Origin: an uncultured Bdellovibrionales bacterium
Lineage (GTDB): Bacteria; Bdellovibrionota; Bdellovibrionia; Bdellovibrionales; UBA1609
DNA length: 50,289 nt
Reading direction: 5' to 3'
NCBI GenBank assembly: GCA_938001965.1
Contig: CALLBC010000201.1
Coordinates: forward strand, 1-50,289
Shown: positions 35,916 to 44,942 of the stretch, one piece after another
How the letters are laid out: each line of letters starts with the position of its first letter
Numbering within the stretch: the first letter of the stretch is position 1
Translations under genes and position numbers: made by a program
The notes under the pieces: generated by a model
Databases searched by the model: none
Told to the model about the DNA's origin: nothing
What the model saw: the letters and a program-made list of their open reading frames with translations, nothing else

Positions 35916-36608
35916 ATGACCATCTATCTACACATTACAGAAGGCCCTCTAAAAGGCTTTAAAATCAGGGTTAAAAATGGCCTTACCCTTGGCGGAGCCA
36001 AAAGCAAGGTGAATTTAAAAGATAAGTATGTGTCAGATATACATGCCAGAATACTAATTGATGAAAATCATCAGTTTATTATTAAAGACGAAGGCTCAGA
36101 GACTGGCACTTATTACAATGGGGTCCGCATTCTTAAGAAGCCTTTAACTGGTGGTGATCAAATTAAAATTGGCCGTTCTGTTTTCGAAGTGAATGTTACA
36201 AGAGACACCCCAACAAAAAACAACAAAAACACAGACTTTTGGTCAGATCTAATTAAAAATAAATACCGAAATATATCACAAAAACCTGATGGAAAGCCGA
36301 TAAGCTTACAAAGCATGGCTCCCATAATTAAACTACACTTTATTAAGGGGCTACAGCTTGAAACCGAGTGGCACATTGGGTATGGGCCACGCATTATTGG
36401 CAGCGAAAGTACGGACTTAAAAATTATGGAAAAAAATGCACCCGCAATCTGTTTTGAACTAATACCCTCTAAAAAAGGGGTTTTATTTCAGACTCTTCAT
36501 AAAAACATTGTGACTGTTAATGGTAAATCTAAAAAACAACATATTTTAAAACAAGATGATTTAATAAAAATTTTCGACAGTGAAATCAAGGTTAGCTTAA
36601 TTCAATGA
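35916..36608 (+). CDS. Protein with two FHA-like domains, both degenerate
   Basis: 230 residues. The first ~90 form an FHA beta-sandwich ('LHITEGPLKGFKIRVKNGLTLGGAKSKV', 'YVSDIHARILIDENHQFIIKD', 'TYYNGVRI'). The second half (~140-230) looks like another FHA-like fold ('PRIIGSESTDLKI', 'VTVNGKSKKQHIL'). FHA domains bind phosphothreonine through a conserved Gly-Arg and Ser-x-x-His. The first domain keeps Ser and His but has Gly for Arg; the second lacks all. Phospho-binding is therefore uncertain. Overlaps the hydrolase gene by ATGA. Confidence 0.8.
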   Translation: MTIYLHITEGPLKGFKIRVKNGLTLGGAKSKVNLKDKYVSDIHARILIDENHQFIIKDEGSETGTYYNGVRILKKPLTGGDQIKIGRSVFEVNVTRDTPTKNNKNTDFWSDLIKNKYRNISQKPDGKPISLQSMAPIIKLHFIKGLQLETEWHIGYGPRIIGSESTDLKIMEKNAPAICFELIPSKKGVLFQTLHKNIVTVNGKSKKQHILKQDDLIKIFDSEIKVSLIQ

Positions 36609-37480
36609 AAGATATAATTACTCGCAAAGGAACATTCACTAGCTTTGATGGAACCGAAATTTACTATGAAGTGCGCGGCGAGGGAAAACCTATTGTATTT
36701 GCTTACGGCATAGCCTGCTTAATTAATCATTGGCATCATCAAGTAAAGTACTTTTCTCAAGAGTACCAAACTATTGTCTTTGATTACCGTGGTCACCATA
36801 AGTCACAAGTTCCTAGTGACCCAGAAAAATTAAGCATGGACGATCTTGCCCAAGATATAGTGGAGCTTTTAAAGCATTTAAAAATTAAACAGGCCCATTT
36901 TTGCGGTCATAGCTTTGGAGTTCCTGTTTTATTAAATGCATATAGCTTAAATCCAAAAATGTTTAGTAGCCTAATGTTACTAAATGGGTTTTCAACTAAC
37001 CCCTTTGCCGGGATGTTTGGTACTGATGTTACGCAATATGTTTTTAACGCTCTTAAAACCTTGCAAGAGTATGTTCCAGACACTACGCACTTCTTGTGGA
37101 AGAAATTGCTTGATAGCCAAATTGCAGCAATCCTTCTCAGTCTTGCTGGCGGTTTTAATTTAAATTTAACTGAATTTAAAGATATTGAAGCGTATGTGAA
37201 GGGCCTATCTAACCTACCATTAGACTCCTTAATTAAGATGTTTGAACATATGGTTGAGTACGATGGGTCAGAGGTTTTAAAAACGATTACTCACCCTACA
37301 TTCGTTCTTGGTGGCGCGAAAGATCTAGTTACGCCGTTACGACATCAACTTAAACTTCATAAGGCTATTAAAGGTAGTCAGTTTGTCAAAGTCCCTTACG
37401 GAACACACTGTACACAACTAGATTTACCTGATTTCGTTAATTTAAAAATAGAAAAGTTTATAAAAGAATTTTCAAGTTAA
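36605..37480 (+). CDS. Alpha/beta hydrolase
   Basis: 291 residues, alpha/beta-hydrolase fold. Nucleophile elbow 'FCGHSFGVPVL' (Gly-x-Ser-x-Gly), oxyanion region 'IVFAYGIACLINHW', probable catalytic Asp in 'VLGGAKDLVTPLRH' and His in 'VPYGTHCTQLDLPD'. No signal peptide, so cytoplasmic. The substrate is not evident; esterase, lipase and lyase-like members share these motifs. Co-transcribed and translationally coupled with the FHA-like protein. Confidence 0.88.
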   Translation: MKDIITRKGTFTSFDGTEIYYEVRGEGKPIVFAYGIACLINHWHHQVKYFSQEYQTIVFDYRGHHKSQVPSDPEKLSMDDLAQDIVELLKHLKIKQAHFCGHSFGVPVLLNAYSLNPKMFSSLMLLNGFSTNPFAGMFGTDVTQYVFNALKTLQEYVPDTTHFLWKKLLDSQIAAILLSLAGGFNLNLTEFKDIEAYVKGLSNLPLDSLIKMFEHMVEYDGSEVLKTITHPTFVLGGAKDLVTPLRHQLKLHKAIKGSQFVKVPYGTHCTQLDLPDFVNLKIEKFIKEFSS

Positions 37481-37485
37481 ATATT

Positions 37486-37686
37486 TTAGGCTGACTTCTC
37501 ATTACTATAATCAAATAAACTCAATTGAACAGGACTCTCTTTTTCTTTAACTACTGAATATTGATTTAACTCGCTAATAGCAGCCTCTTGAAATAGATGT
37601 TTCAAAAAAGCCTTCTTTGTTTCAAAGGAGGCTTCTTTCTTGAAACCTAAATCATCCATTAATTCACCAAATGATTTTACGTCCAT
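37486..37686 (-). CDS. 66-residue protein with a sliding-clamp-binding motif
   Basis: Not a recognised family. An excellent AAGGGGG lies four bases before the ATG. Residues 1-40 are likely helices ('SFGELMDDLGFKKEASFETK'). Residues 54-58 are QLSLF, an exact match to the beta sliding-clamp binding consensus (QL[S/D]LF) used by clamp-interacting proteins, followed by a flexible tail ('DYSNEKSA'). The motif near a free C-terminus is where clamp peptides commonly sit. The 3' end is 5 bp from the convergent hydrolase; upstream lies a region with DnaA boxes. A clamp-binding function is inference from the pentapeptide. Confidence 0.65.
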   Translation of the reverse strand: MDVKSFGELMDDLGFKKEASFETKKAFLKHLFQEAAISELNQYSVVKEKESPVQLSLFDYSNEKSA

Positions 37687-37948
37687 ATTGCCCCCTTTAA
37701 GTCTGCTTCTAATAAAAAATTTAAAGTCATGGTTGTTTATCGACTAAAACAAACTTGCTCTAAACTTTTATATTTATTACTTTTGATGCCTACTTTTGGT
37801 GCTATTTTGAACTGGAATCACTTAAGGTGCTTAACTACTATTAAGAGTATTAATAATGTCTTTATGGTTAAGAGCTTTTTACTATATTTAGCTAAGACTG
37901 TGCGCGTTAGCCCCTAGGTCTAGCAGCTTATATACACTGTCCCCAAGG

Positions 37949-37957
37949 TTATCCACA
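37949..37957 (+). promoter_or_regulatory. Perfect DnaA box (TTATCCACA)
   Basis: Exact match to the consensus high-affinity DnaA-binding 9-mer, in the ~410-bp gene-poor region 37687-38099 between the clamp-motif gene and sdhB. A degenerate copy, TTTTCCACT, lies at 37968-37976. Confidence 0.75.
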
Positions 37958-37979
37958 AAATTTGTTGTTTTCCACTTAG

Positions 37980-37988
37980 TTATCCACA
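37980..37988 (+). promoter_or_regulatory. Second perfect DnaA box (TTATCCACA)
   Basis: Identical and same orientation as the box at 37949, start-to-start spacing 31 bp, about three helical turns, so both sites face the same side of the DNA. An AT-rich stretch follows on the right. Confidence 0.75.
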
Positions 37989-38064
37989 AAATAATTTAAG
38001 AATTTCAGAGTTCACTAAATTTAAGATCTCTAAAATAAGAACCTATTTTATCAGTTATAAGCAA

Positions 38065-38097
38065 TTCTTTGCAAAGAACTGCAAAATTATATTGCAG
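38065..38097. repeat. Paired palindromes downstream of sdhB
   Basis: TTCTTTGCAAAGAA (perfect 14-bp palindrome) followed directly by CTGCAA-7-TTGCAG. On the minus strand they follow the sdhB stop codon and could end the sdhCAB transcript, though no T-run is present. They also border the DnaA-box region. Confidence 0.5.
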
Positions 38098-38099
38098 TA

Positions 38100-38873
38100 T
38101 TACTTGCGACTTTTAAGTGATGAGATCGCAAATTCTCTATTCATAACAGCTATATTTTCAATACTGATTTCTTTCGGACAGGCCGCTTCACAAGCCCCTG
38201 TATTTGTACAGGCTCCGAAAGCTTCGCTATCCATTTGGGCTACCATACTATTAGCTCTTGAGATTCTTTCAGCTTGGCCTTGAGGTATAGCCGCCAGGTG
38301 GGAGAGCTTTGCAGAGGTAAATAAGCTCGCCGATGCATTTTTACAAGCTGCCACACAAGCTCCACAACCGATACAGGCTGCTGAGTTAAAAGCTTCATCA
38401 GCTTCAGCCTTACCAATTGGCATTGCATTAGCATCAACCGCATTTCCAGTATTTGTTGAAATATAACCGCCAGCCTCAATAATTCTATCAAAGGCACTTC
38501 TATCAACAATTAAATCTCTAATAACCGGAAAGGCCTTTGCTCTAAATGGCTCAATTGCAATTGTATCCCCGTCTTTAAATCTACGCATATGTAACTGACA
38601 AGTTGTAGTTCCTTTATCGGGACCATGTGGCTCACCATTAATAACTAAAGAGCAAGTTCCGCAAATTCCTTCTCTACAATCATGATCAAACTCAATTGGC
38701 TCTTGGCCGTTCGATATTAAATCTTCATTCATAACATCTAACATCTCTAAAAAAGACATGTCCGTTGAAATTCCATTGGCATCATAGTTCAAAAAGTGGC
38801 CGCTATCATTAGGCCCTTTTTGTTTCCATACTTTTAACTTCAGATTTAAATTTTTTCCGCCTGCACCAGCCAT
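38100..38873 (-). CDS. sdhB: Succinate dehydrogenase / fumarate reductase iron-sulfur subunit
   Basis: 257 residues. [2Fe-2S] ligands in '[11 protein letters not shown]' with the fourth Cys at ~92; [4Fe-4S] and [3Fe-4S] ligands in '[11 protein letters not shown]' and '[12 protein letters not shown]'. Passes electrons from SdhA to the membrane cytochrome. Last gene of sdhC-sdhA-sdhB. Confidence 0.96.
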   Translation of the reverse strand: MAGAGGKNLNLKLKVWKQKGPNDSGHFLNYDANGISTDMSFLEMLDVMNEDLISNGQEPIEFDHDCREGICGTCSLVINGEPHGPDKGTTTCQLHMRRFKDGDTIAIEPFRAKAFPVIRDLIVDRSAFDRIIEAGGYISTNTGNAVDANAMPIGKAEADEAFNSAACIGCGACVAACKNASASLFTSAKLSHLAAIPQGQAERISRANSMVAQMDSEAFGACTNTGACEAACPKEISIENIAVMNREFAISSLKSRK

Positions 38874-38882
38874 AATATATCC

Positions 38883-40805
38883 TTATTTATAACTTCTGTT
38901 TGCTAATTTTACATATTCAAATTTTAAAGGTTCTTTATTTTCAACCCAGTCTAGTTTTTCTTCAGACTTTAACTCCCAGGCAGAAACATGACAAAAATCT
39001 TCATCATTTCTTTTTGCTTCATTTTCTGGGGTTTGGTGTTCCTCTCTAAAGTGACCACCGCAAGACTCCTCTCTGTTAAGAGCATCTCTTGCCATTAATT
39101 CACCTAATTCTAAAAAGTCTGCTACACGACCAGCCTTTTCTAGCTCAGTATTCTTAAAATTGTTTTCACCAAGAACTCTTACATCTTTCCAAAACTCTTC
39201 ACGTAACTTTGGAATTTCTTCAATTGCTTTTTTAAGCCCTGTTGCGTTTCTAGACATACCAACATACTCCCACATAATATGCCCAAGCTTTTTATGGAAA
39301 TAATCAACTGACTTAGTGCCCTTTATATCTAAAAGTTTTTGTAAACTTTTTTCACACTTCTCTTTGCTCTTTTTAAAAGCCTCATGATTTGTATCAACGT
39401 CTGCAAGTTCAGTATTTGCAATGAAGTTTCCAAGTGTGTATGGAATAACAAAATACCCATCAGCCAGACCTTGCATTAATGCCGAAGCACCAAGACGATT
39501 TGATCCATGATCTGAAAAATTTGCTTCCCCTAAAACATGCAAGCCTGGAATAGAGCTTTGTAAGTTATAATCAACCCACAAGCCACCCATTGTATAATGA
39601 ACCGCTGGAAAAATTCTCATTGGTACTTTATATGGGTTTTCACCAGTTATTTTTTCATACATCTGGAATAGGTTTCCGTATTTATCTTTAATGGCGGCCT
39701 CGCCCTTTTTTTCAATAGCAGATTTAAAGTCTAAATAAACTGCCACGCCTGTAGGGCCAACACCACGACCTTCATCAACCCTAAACTTTGCTTGTCTCGA
39801 TGCCACATCTCTAGGGACTAAGTTACCAAAACTTGGATAAATTCTTTCTAAATAATAATCCCTTTCATTTTCAGGAATTTCATTGGGATGTCTTTTATCT
39901 CCCTTTTCTTTTGGAACCCAAACACGACCATCATTTCGTAATGACTCTGACATCAACGTCAGTTTTGATTGATAGTCTCCAGAAACAGGAACACATGTTG
40001 GGTGAATTTGAGTATAACAAGGGTTAGCAAAATATGCTCCTTTTTTATGACAACGCCATGACGCTGTAACATTGGAGTTCATTGCATTCGTTGACAAGTA
40101 AAATACATTTCCATAGCCGCCAGTACATAACAATACGGCATCAGCACTATGCGATTCTATTTCGCCAGTAGTTAAGTTTCTAACTGTAATTCCTCTTGCA
40201 ACACCGTCTACTAAAACTAAATCTAACATTTCTCTGCGCGCAAAAATTTCAATCTTTTTATTTGCAGACTGCTTCATCATTCCGGCGTACGCACCAAGCA
40301 ATAACTGCTGTCCAGTTTGACCCTTAGCATAGAATGTTCTCGAAACCTGTGCTCCACCAAAAGATCTATTCGATAAAGTCCCGCCATACTCTCTGGCGAA
40401 GGGAACACCTTGGGCAACACACTGGTCAATAATATTATTAGAAACCTGCGCTAGACGATAAACATTAGACTCTCTTGACCTAAAGTCCCCGCCTTTTACA
40501 GTGTCATAAAACAACCTAAAAACTGAATCCCCATCATTTGGATAGTTTTTGGCAGCGTTTATTCCACCTTGAGCTGCAATCGAGTGAGCTCTTCTTGGAG
40601 AGTCTTGAATACAAAAACTTTTAACATTATAACCAAGCTCGGCAAGTGTTGATGCCGCTGAAGCACCTGCCAAACCCGTTCCCACAATTATTACACTGTG
40701 TTTTGTTTTATTCGCAGGGTTCACAAGCTTCATATTAAACTTATGACTTTGCCATCTTTCTTCTATTGGGCCCGTTGGCTCATTTGAACTAAGTTCTTTT
40801 GACAT
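38883..40805 (-). CDS. sdhA: Succinate dehydrogenase / fumarate reductase flavoprotein subunit
   Basis: 640 residues. FAD-binding '[20 protein letters not shown]', the flavin-attachment region '[20 protein letters not shown]' with the His that covalently binds FAD, '[11 protein letters not shown]' and '[13 protein letters not shown]' at the dicarboxylate site. The sequence style, with the long '[12 protein letters not shown]' and '[19 protein letters not shown]' blocks, is that of the type-B enzymes that pair with a single diheme SdhC (B. subtilis/Wolinella type). Confidence 0.96.
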   Translation of the reverse strand: MSKELSSNEPTGPIEERWQSHKFNMKLVNPANKTKHSVIIVGTGLAGASAASTLAELGYNVKSFCIQDSPRRAHSIAAQGGINAAKNYPNDGDSVFRLFYDTVKGGDFRSRESNVYRLAQVSNNIIDQCVAQGVPFAREYGGTLSNRSFGGAQVSRTFYAKGQTGQQLLLGAYAGMMKQSANKKIEIFARREMLDLVLVDGVARGITVRNLTTGEIESHSADAVLLCTGGYGNVFYLSTNAMNSNVTASWRCHKKGAYFANPCYTQIHPTCVPVSGDYQSKLTLMSESLRNDGRVWVPKEKGDKRHPNEIPENERDYYLERIYPSFGNLVPRDVASRQAKFRVDEGRGVGPTGVAVYLDFKSAIEKKGEAAIKDKYGNLFQMYEKITGENPYKVPMRIFPAVHYTMGGLWVDYNLQSSIPGLHVLGEANFSDHGSNRLGASALMQGLADGYFVIPYTLGNFIANTELADVDTNHEAFKKSKEKCEKSLQKLLDIKGTKSVDYFHKKLGHIMWEYVGMSRNATGLKKAIEEIPKLREEFWKDVRVLGENNFKNTELEKAGRVADFLELGELMARDALNREESCGGHFREEHQTPENEAKRNDEDFCHVSAWELKSEEKLDWVENKEPLKFEYVKLANRSYK

Positions 40806-40821
40806 AATAAAAACCTTTTAA

Positions 40822-41475
40822 TTAGTTATTCATAAACATATATAGGGGTTGAGCAATAAAGCCTAAACAAACAACAGCAGCATATATACAGCCGGCTGTA
40901 TCAATTTTTTTTACATACTTTGGATGATTAAACCCTAGTGACTTAAAAGATGAGCTAAAACCGTGCCCAAGATGAGTCCACAAAATTATTACTGCAATGA
41001 CGTACCATACTACATAGATCGGCTGACTGAACACTTCGACCATGAGTCTATATAGGTCTCGCATAATTACTTCGCCATATTGAACTTCGTACTCTTCACC
41101 AAATTTAAATGTTAATAAGTGATGAATAATAAATACCAAGATTACTACGCCCTGATAAATCATAGTTTTTGCAGCAAAATTAGTTTTCTTTTCTCCAGCA
41201 GGAGTGACAGCATACTTTTTAGGCCTTGCATTTTTATTTCTAATTGTAAGTAGGACCGTATAAATTACATGACCAATTAGAATTGCTAACAACCCAGCCT
41301 CTGCAATATAAATTAGTTTATTGCTTGTTAGTGCGTGCCCATATTCATTATAGGCCTGAGGACCCAAAAAAACTAACAGATTGCCTAGCATGTGAGTTAA
41401 TACAAATAAACTGAGACCAAGACCACAAATTCCAACGATTTGCTTTCGTCCGATCGAAGATGAGAAATAAGACAT
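40822..41475 (-). CDS. sdhC: Succinate dehydrogenase cytochrome b subunit (five-helix type)
   Basis: 217 residues with five membrane helices; a single large SdhC and no sdhD, consistent with the diheme type-B complex. Candidate heme-ligating His residues lie in 'LFVLTHMLGNLLV', 'EYGHALTSN', 'GHVIYTVLL', 'VFIIHHLLTFKFG' and 'LWTHLGHGFSSSF'. First gene of the operon. Confidence 0.93.
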   Translation of the reverse strand: MSYFSSSIGRKQIVGICGLGLSLFVLTHMLGNLLVFLGPQAYNEYGHALTSNKLIYIAEAGLLAILIGHVIYTVLLTIRNKNARPKKYAVTPAGEKKTNFAAKTMIYQGVVILVFIIHHLLTFKFGEEYEVQYGEVIMRDLYRLMVEVFSQPIYVVWYVIAVIILWTHLGHGFSSSFKSLGFNHPKYVKKIDTAGCIYAAVVCLGFIAQPLYMFMNN

Positions 41476-41535
41476 AAGAATTCCTAAATATTTTTAAATT
41501 AATCAGCCAATAAAATATACTTATTTAGCTGTTGT

Positions 41536-41549
41536 GTCACATATGTAAC
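41536..41549. promoter_or_regulatory. Near-perfect palindrome between sdhC and etfB
   Basis: GTCACATATGTAAC, symmetrical at 12 of 14 positions, in the ~167-bp region between the divergent sdhCAB and etfBA operons. Its position fits an operator serving both, but it matches no regulator site I can name with confidence. Confidence 0.35.
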
Positions 41550-41642
41550 TTATTGATGTAGCGCAATATATATAACTCCAACAGGAGTGACAGGCCTCTC
41601 TTGAAAGCTTATAAAACAAACATCATTTGAATGGAGAAAATT

Positions 41643-42419
41643 ATGAAAATTTTTGTTTGCGTAAAACAGGTGCCAGACACCGAAACCAAAATTCAATTAA
41701 ATAGCGATGGTAGCTCAATTGAAACTACCAATGTAAAGTGGGTTGTAAACCCATATGACGAATTTGCCATTGAAGAGGCTTTAAATTTAAAAACTAAAAA
41801 TGCTGGCTCAACTGTAACTATCGTTAGTATGGGGCCAAAATCTCGTGTAACTGATGCTGTCAGAACTGCCCTTGCCATGGGTGCTGATGACGGAATAATT
41901 ATTAACTGCGAAGAAGAGCAAGATCTCTTTACTACAGCAAAAGCTCTTGCTGACACTATTAAGGCTGAAGGCGAGGCATCAATTATTTTTGCTGGTAAAT
42001 TAGCCATTGATGGCAATGGCGCCGGTTTGCCACAAGTTATGGCTGAATATTTGGGGCTTCCACACGCCACCGTAATTTCTACTTTTGAAGATCAAGGTGG
42101 AAAATATGTTGTTCAGCGTGAAACTGAGTCTGGCTCAACAAAAACTTACGAGTTAACTGGACCATGTGTTTTGTCTGCCAATAAAGGCCTTAACACTCCA
42201 AGGTATGCTAGTTTACCTGGCATAATGAAGGCTAAGAAAAAGCCAATTAAAGATGTTGAGTTTTCATCACTAAATATCCCGTCCACATTTAAAAAACTAA
42301 CTTACTCAAACCTCACACTTCCTCCTCAAAAACCATCTGTTAAGATGATTGACGGCGAAGCCGGGGCTCAAGCAAACCAGTTAGTTGATTTATTAAAAAA
42401 CGAAGCAAAAGTTTTATAG
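41643..42419 (+). CDS. etfB: Electron transfer flavoprotein beta subunit
   Basis: 258 residues from the ATG at 41643, which has GGAG six bases upstream; the track begins four codons earlier. Signature 'KIFVCVKQVPDTETKIQL', 'VVNPYDEFAIEEAL', and the AMP-site 'GKLAIDGNGAGLPQVMAEYL'. With EtfA it carries electrons from acyl-CoA and related dehydrogenases towards the quinone pool. Confidence 0.96.
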   Translation: MKIFVCVKQVPDTETKIQLNSDGSSIETTNVKWVVNPYDEFAIEEALNLKTKNAGSTVTIVSMGPKSRVTDAVRTALAMGADDGIIINCEEEQDLFTTAKALADTIKAEGEASIIFAGKLAIDGNGAGLPQVMAEYLGLPHATVISTFEDQGGKYVVQRETESGSTKTYELTGPCVLSANKGLNTPRYASLPGIMKAKKKPIKDVEFSSLNIPSTFKKLTYSNLTLPPQKPSVKMIDGEAGAQANQLVDLLKNEAKVL

Positions 42420-42433
42420 TTTAGGAGAGTTCT

Positions 42434-43396
42434 ATGTCTAATGTTTTAGTATTTATTGAAGGTGCCAATAGTGAATTAAAAAATAGCACTAAAGAATTAT
42501 TATCTGTGGCTAAAAGCTCTGGAGCAACTGTATCTGCTATTGCTCTTGGGCCAGAAGCAAAGGCTTATGCTGATAAAGCGGCACATTATGGGGTTAGTAA
42601 AACTTTTATTTGTTCTGACCAACAGTTTGAAAACTATAATCCTGATCTATTTGTTCCAGCAGTTACTGATTTAATCAAACAGTCAGGAGCCAATATTGTT
42701 CTAGCTTCTTCGAGCTCCCTTGGAAAAGACCTTTTTCCTCGCGTAGCTGCTAAATTAGACTCAGGCTTTGTCAGTGATTGCACTGATGTGCAAATTAATG
42801 GTGACGATGTAACTGTTAAAAAGCCATTGTACGCAGGAAAGTGCAGTGCTGATGTTAAGTTTGATAATAGTGCTATTAAAATTGTTTTAATGAGAGCTAA
42901 CCAATTAAAAATTTCAGAGGCTGACTCTAGCTTGAGTAGCGAGGTTGTTGAGTCTAATCCTCAAGCTCCAGACTTAAAAACATTGATTAAAGATATTGTA
43001 AAAAGCACCTCAGAAAAAGTGGACCTAACTGAAGCTAACATTATTGTTGCTGGCGGTCGCGGAATGAAAGAGGCGGGTCACTTCAAACTTCTTGAAGAAC
43101 TTGCTGATGTTTTAGGCGCAACTGTTGGTGCCTCTAGAGCAGTTTGTGATGCTGGCTGGGTTCCCCACAGTATGCAGGTTGGACAAACAGGAAAAACAGT
43201 GGCTCCAAACTTATATATTGCATGTGGTATTTCTGGTGCTATTCAACATTTAGCTGGCATGAGCAGTAGTAAGGTCATTGTTGCAATTAATAATGATCCC
43301 GAGGCTCCTATCTTCCAAAAATCTACCTATGGAATAGTTGGTGATTTGTTTGATATTGTACCTAAATTAACTGAAGAGTTTAAAAAAGTACTATAA
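42434..43396 (+). CDS. etfA: Electron transfer flavoprotein alpha subunit
   Basis: 320 residues. N-terminal ETF domain, then the C-terminal FAD-binding domain: 'IIVAGGRGMKEAGHF', 'GASRAVCDAGWVPHSMQVGQTGKTVAPNL' (partial quote of the Ser/Arg FAD loop and its continuation), 'CGISGAIQHLAGM', 'AINNDPEAPIF'. Heterodimer with EtfB; starts 14 bp after it with AGGAGAG ahead of the ATG. No ETF:quinone oxidoreductase gene lies in the window. Confidence 0.96.
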   Translation: MSNVLVFIEGANSELKNSTKELLSVAKSSGATVSAIALGPEAKAYADKAAHYGVSKTFICSDQQFENYNPDLFVPAVTDLIKQSGANIVLASSSSLGKDLFPRVAAKLDSGFVSDCTDVQINGDDVTVKKPLYAGKCSADVKFDNSAIKIVLMRANQLKISEADSSLSSEVVESNPQAPDLKTLIKDIVKSTSEKVDLTEANIIVAGGRGMKEAGHFKLLEELADVLGATVGASRAVCDAGWVPHSMQVGQTGKTVAPNLYIACGISGAIQHLAGMSSSKVIVAINNDPEAPIFQKSTYGIVGDLFDIVPKLTEEFKKVL

Positions 43397-43406
43397 TTAG
43401 GAACTG

Positions 43407-44072
43407 ATGTTTAGAAAGTATTTTTTGCCTTGGCTTATTTTAATTGTGTATAAATTATTATCGGCCACTTGGCGAACCACTGTTATTGAATGCGAACAAC
43501 TAAAAAAAGATCTACAAGATAAGAAGCCAATCATTTTTTCTCACTGGCATGGTGATGAGCTCGCAATAGTTCAGCTAATTCCAAGGTATAAACTTAGTAC
43601 AATGACCTCTAGTAGTAAGGACGGGCAACTGATTGATTTTGTTATTCGAAAACTGGGTGGAAAAACCTCTGTTGGCTCAAGCACTCGCGGTGCTGTAGCT
43701 GCTCTTAAAGGTTTAACTAGGCTTTGCCGATCTGGCCATCCTTCCTCAATGGCTGTGGATGGACCAACCGGCCCCATATACAAAGTTAAACCTGGGGTGT
43801 TTGAACTTTCACTGTTAGCTAAAGCCCGAATTTACCCTGCTGGTGTTGCAAGCAGTAATAGTTTTCATTTTCCAAAATCTTGGAACAAAATTTATTTACC
43901 CAAACCTTTTGCTAAGATTATCGTTTGCCTTGAAAGCCCTATGGCAATTGTTACCAAACAAGACCGAGACAACTACTCTAACCTATCAATAACTCTTGAA
44001 AAACAGCTGAATGATGCGAAGCACAAGGCCTCTAAACTCATTGCTAAGCCAAAAAACGAAGTGATAGCCTAA
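43407..44072 (+). CDS. DUF374 / lysophospholipid-acyltransferase-like protein
   Basis: 221 residues. N-terminal hydrophobic anchor ('YFLPWLILIVYKLLSATW'), then a DUF374-type acyltransferase pattern: 'IIFSHWHGDELAIVQLI', 'MTSSSKDGQLIDFVIRKLGG', 'GSSTRGAVAALKGL', and 'SMAVDGPTGPIYKVKPGVFEL'. DUF374 proteins are related to the PlsC/LpxL acyltransferases and are thought to act on membrane lipids or lipid A; no exact substrate can be given. In the etf-ppi-pdxA gene run, 11 bp after etfA. Confidence 0.82.
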   Translation: MFRKYFLPWLILIVYKLLSATWRTTVIECEQLKKDLQDKKPIIFSHWHGDELAIVQLIPRYKLSTMTSSSKDGQLIDFVIRKLGGKTSVGSSTRGAVAALKGLTRLCRSGHPSSMAVDGPTGPIYKVKPGVFELSLLAKARIYPAGVASSNSFHFPKSWNKIYLPKPFAKIIVCLESPMAIVTKQDRDNYSNLSITLEKQLNDAKHKASKLIAKPKNEVIA

Positions 44073-44108
44073 TAAAGGTATCCATCACTAAACTTCTTTG
44101 GAGTCTTT

Positions 44109-44930
44109 ATGTTGAAATTTATTTTTACATTTTCAGTTCTGCTTGCCTTTATTCCTGCCATTTCTTCTGCGCAAGTGATCGCAACTGTTGGTAATAAAAA
44201 AATTACTAAAAAAATGTTTAACAAAAAATATAATGAGCTTAAAAAAAATGTATTTAATCCACCAAGCCCAGAGCTATTTCTTGAAGATTTAATTAAATTT
44301 GAGGTTGGAGTCCAGGAAGCACGCAAACGAAACTTGCAAAATGACCCCATTGTTAAAGATAAATTCAATCAAGAGCTTTATAAAGCTCTACTCGAGAAGT
44401 CTCTTGGTAATAACATTCAAAAAATTAAAGTCACAGAAGGTGAAATGCGTAAATTCTATAGGCTTAATCCTGAAGTTAAAACAAGCCATATTTTAATTCA
44501 ATTTAAATCTGAGTCTACACAAAAAGAAATCGCCATCGCTAAAAAAAGGGCTGACGAAATCTACAAAGAAGTGCGTAGTAGCAAAAGAAGTTTTCCTGAG
44601 TTAGTTAAACTATACTCTGATGATAGTATCAGCAAAAGAACTGGTGGTGATATTGGTTTTCAATCTGGAGTTAGTCTTGCTCCAACATATTATAATGCAG
44701 CAAAAAGGTTAAAAGTTGGTAAAATTTCAAAACCAGTTCGTACTCGCTTTGGTTTTCACATAATTAAACTCACTGGACTTCAAAAATATAAAGACTCTAA
44801 TAAGAGGCAAGTGCGAGCTGCTGTTTTCGATACTAAAAGAAAAACTGAGTTTGAAAAATTCTTTAAGAAGTTAAATCGTAAATATTCAATTAAAAGAAAC
44901 CGTGGTGAAATTAAAAAGCTCTCACAATAA
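44109..44930 (+). CDS. Periplasmic parvulin-type peptidyl-prolyl isomerase
   Basis: 273 residues. Signal peptide 'MLKFIFTFSVLLAFIPAISSAQ', a SurA-like N-terminal helical part, and one parvulin domain at ~125-225: 'VKTSHILIQF', 'FPELVKLYSDDSISKRTGGDIGF', 'VGKISKPVRTRFGFHIIKL'. GGAG five bases before the ATG. First of three related chaperone/isomerase genes; likely assists folding of exported proteins. Confidence 0.88.
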   Translation: MLKFIFTFSVLLAFIPAISSAQVIATVGNKKITKKMFNKKYNELKKNVFNPPSPELFLEDLIKFEVGVQEARKRNLQNDPIVKDKFNQELYKALLEKSLGNNIQKIKVTEGEMRKFYRLNPEVKTSHILIQFKSESTQKEIAIAKKRADEIYKEVRSSKRSFPELVKLYSDDSISKRTGGDIGFQSGVSLAPTYYNAAKRLKVGKISKPVRTRFGFHIIKLTGLQKYKDSNKRQVRAAVFDTKRKTEFEKFFKKLNRKYSIKRNRGEIKKLSQ

Positions 44931-44942
44931 CTTGGCTATCCA

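Noticed and set aside
37729-37917. 62-residue plus-strand ORF
   Set aside because: No ribosome binding site and hydrophobic, cysteine-containing chance sequence; lies in the intergenic control region.
37935-38100. Calling this the chromosomal origin outright
   Set aside because: Only two perfect DnaA boxes, no dnaA/dnaN neighbour in the window, and sdhCAB orientation breaks the expected bias; kept as a hypothesis.
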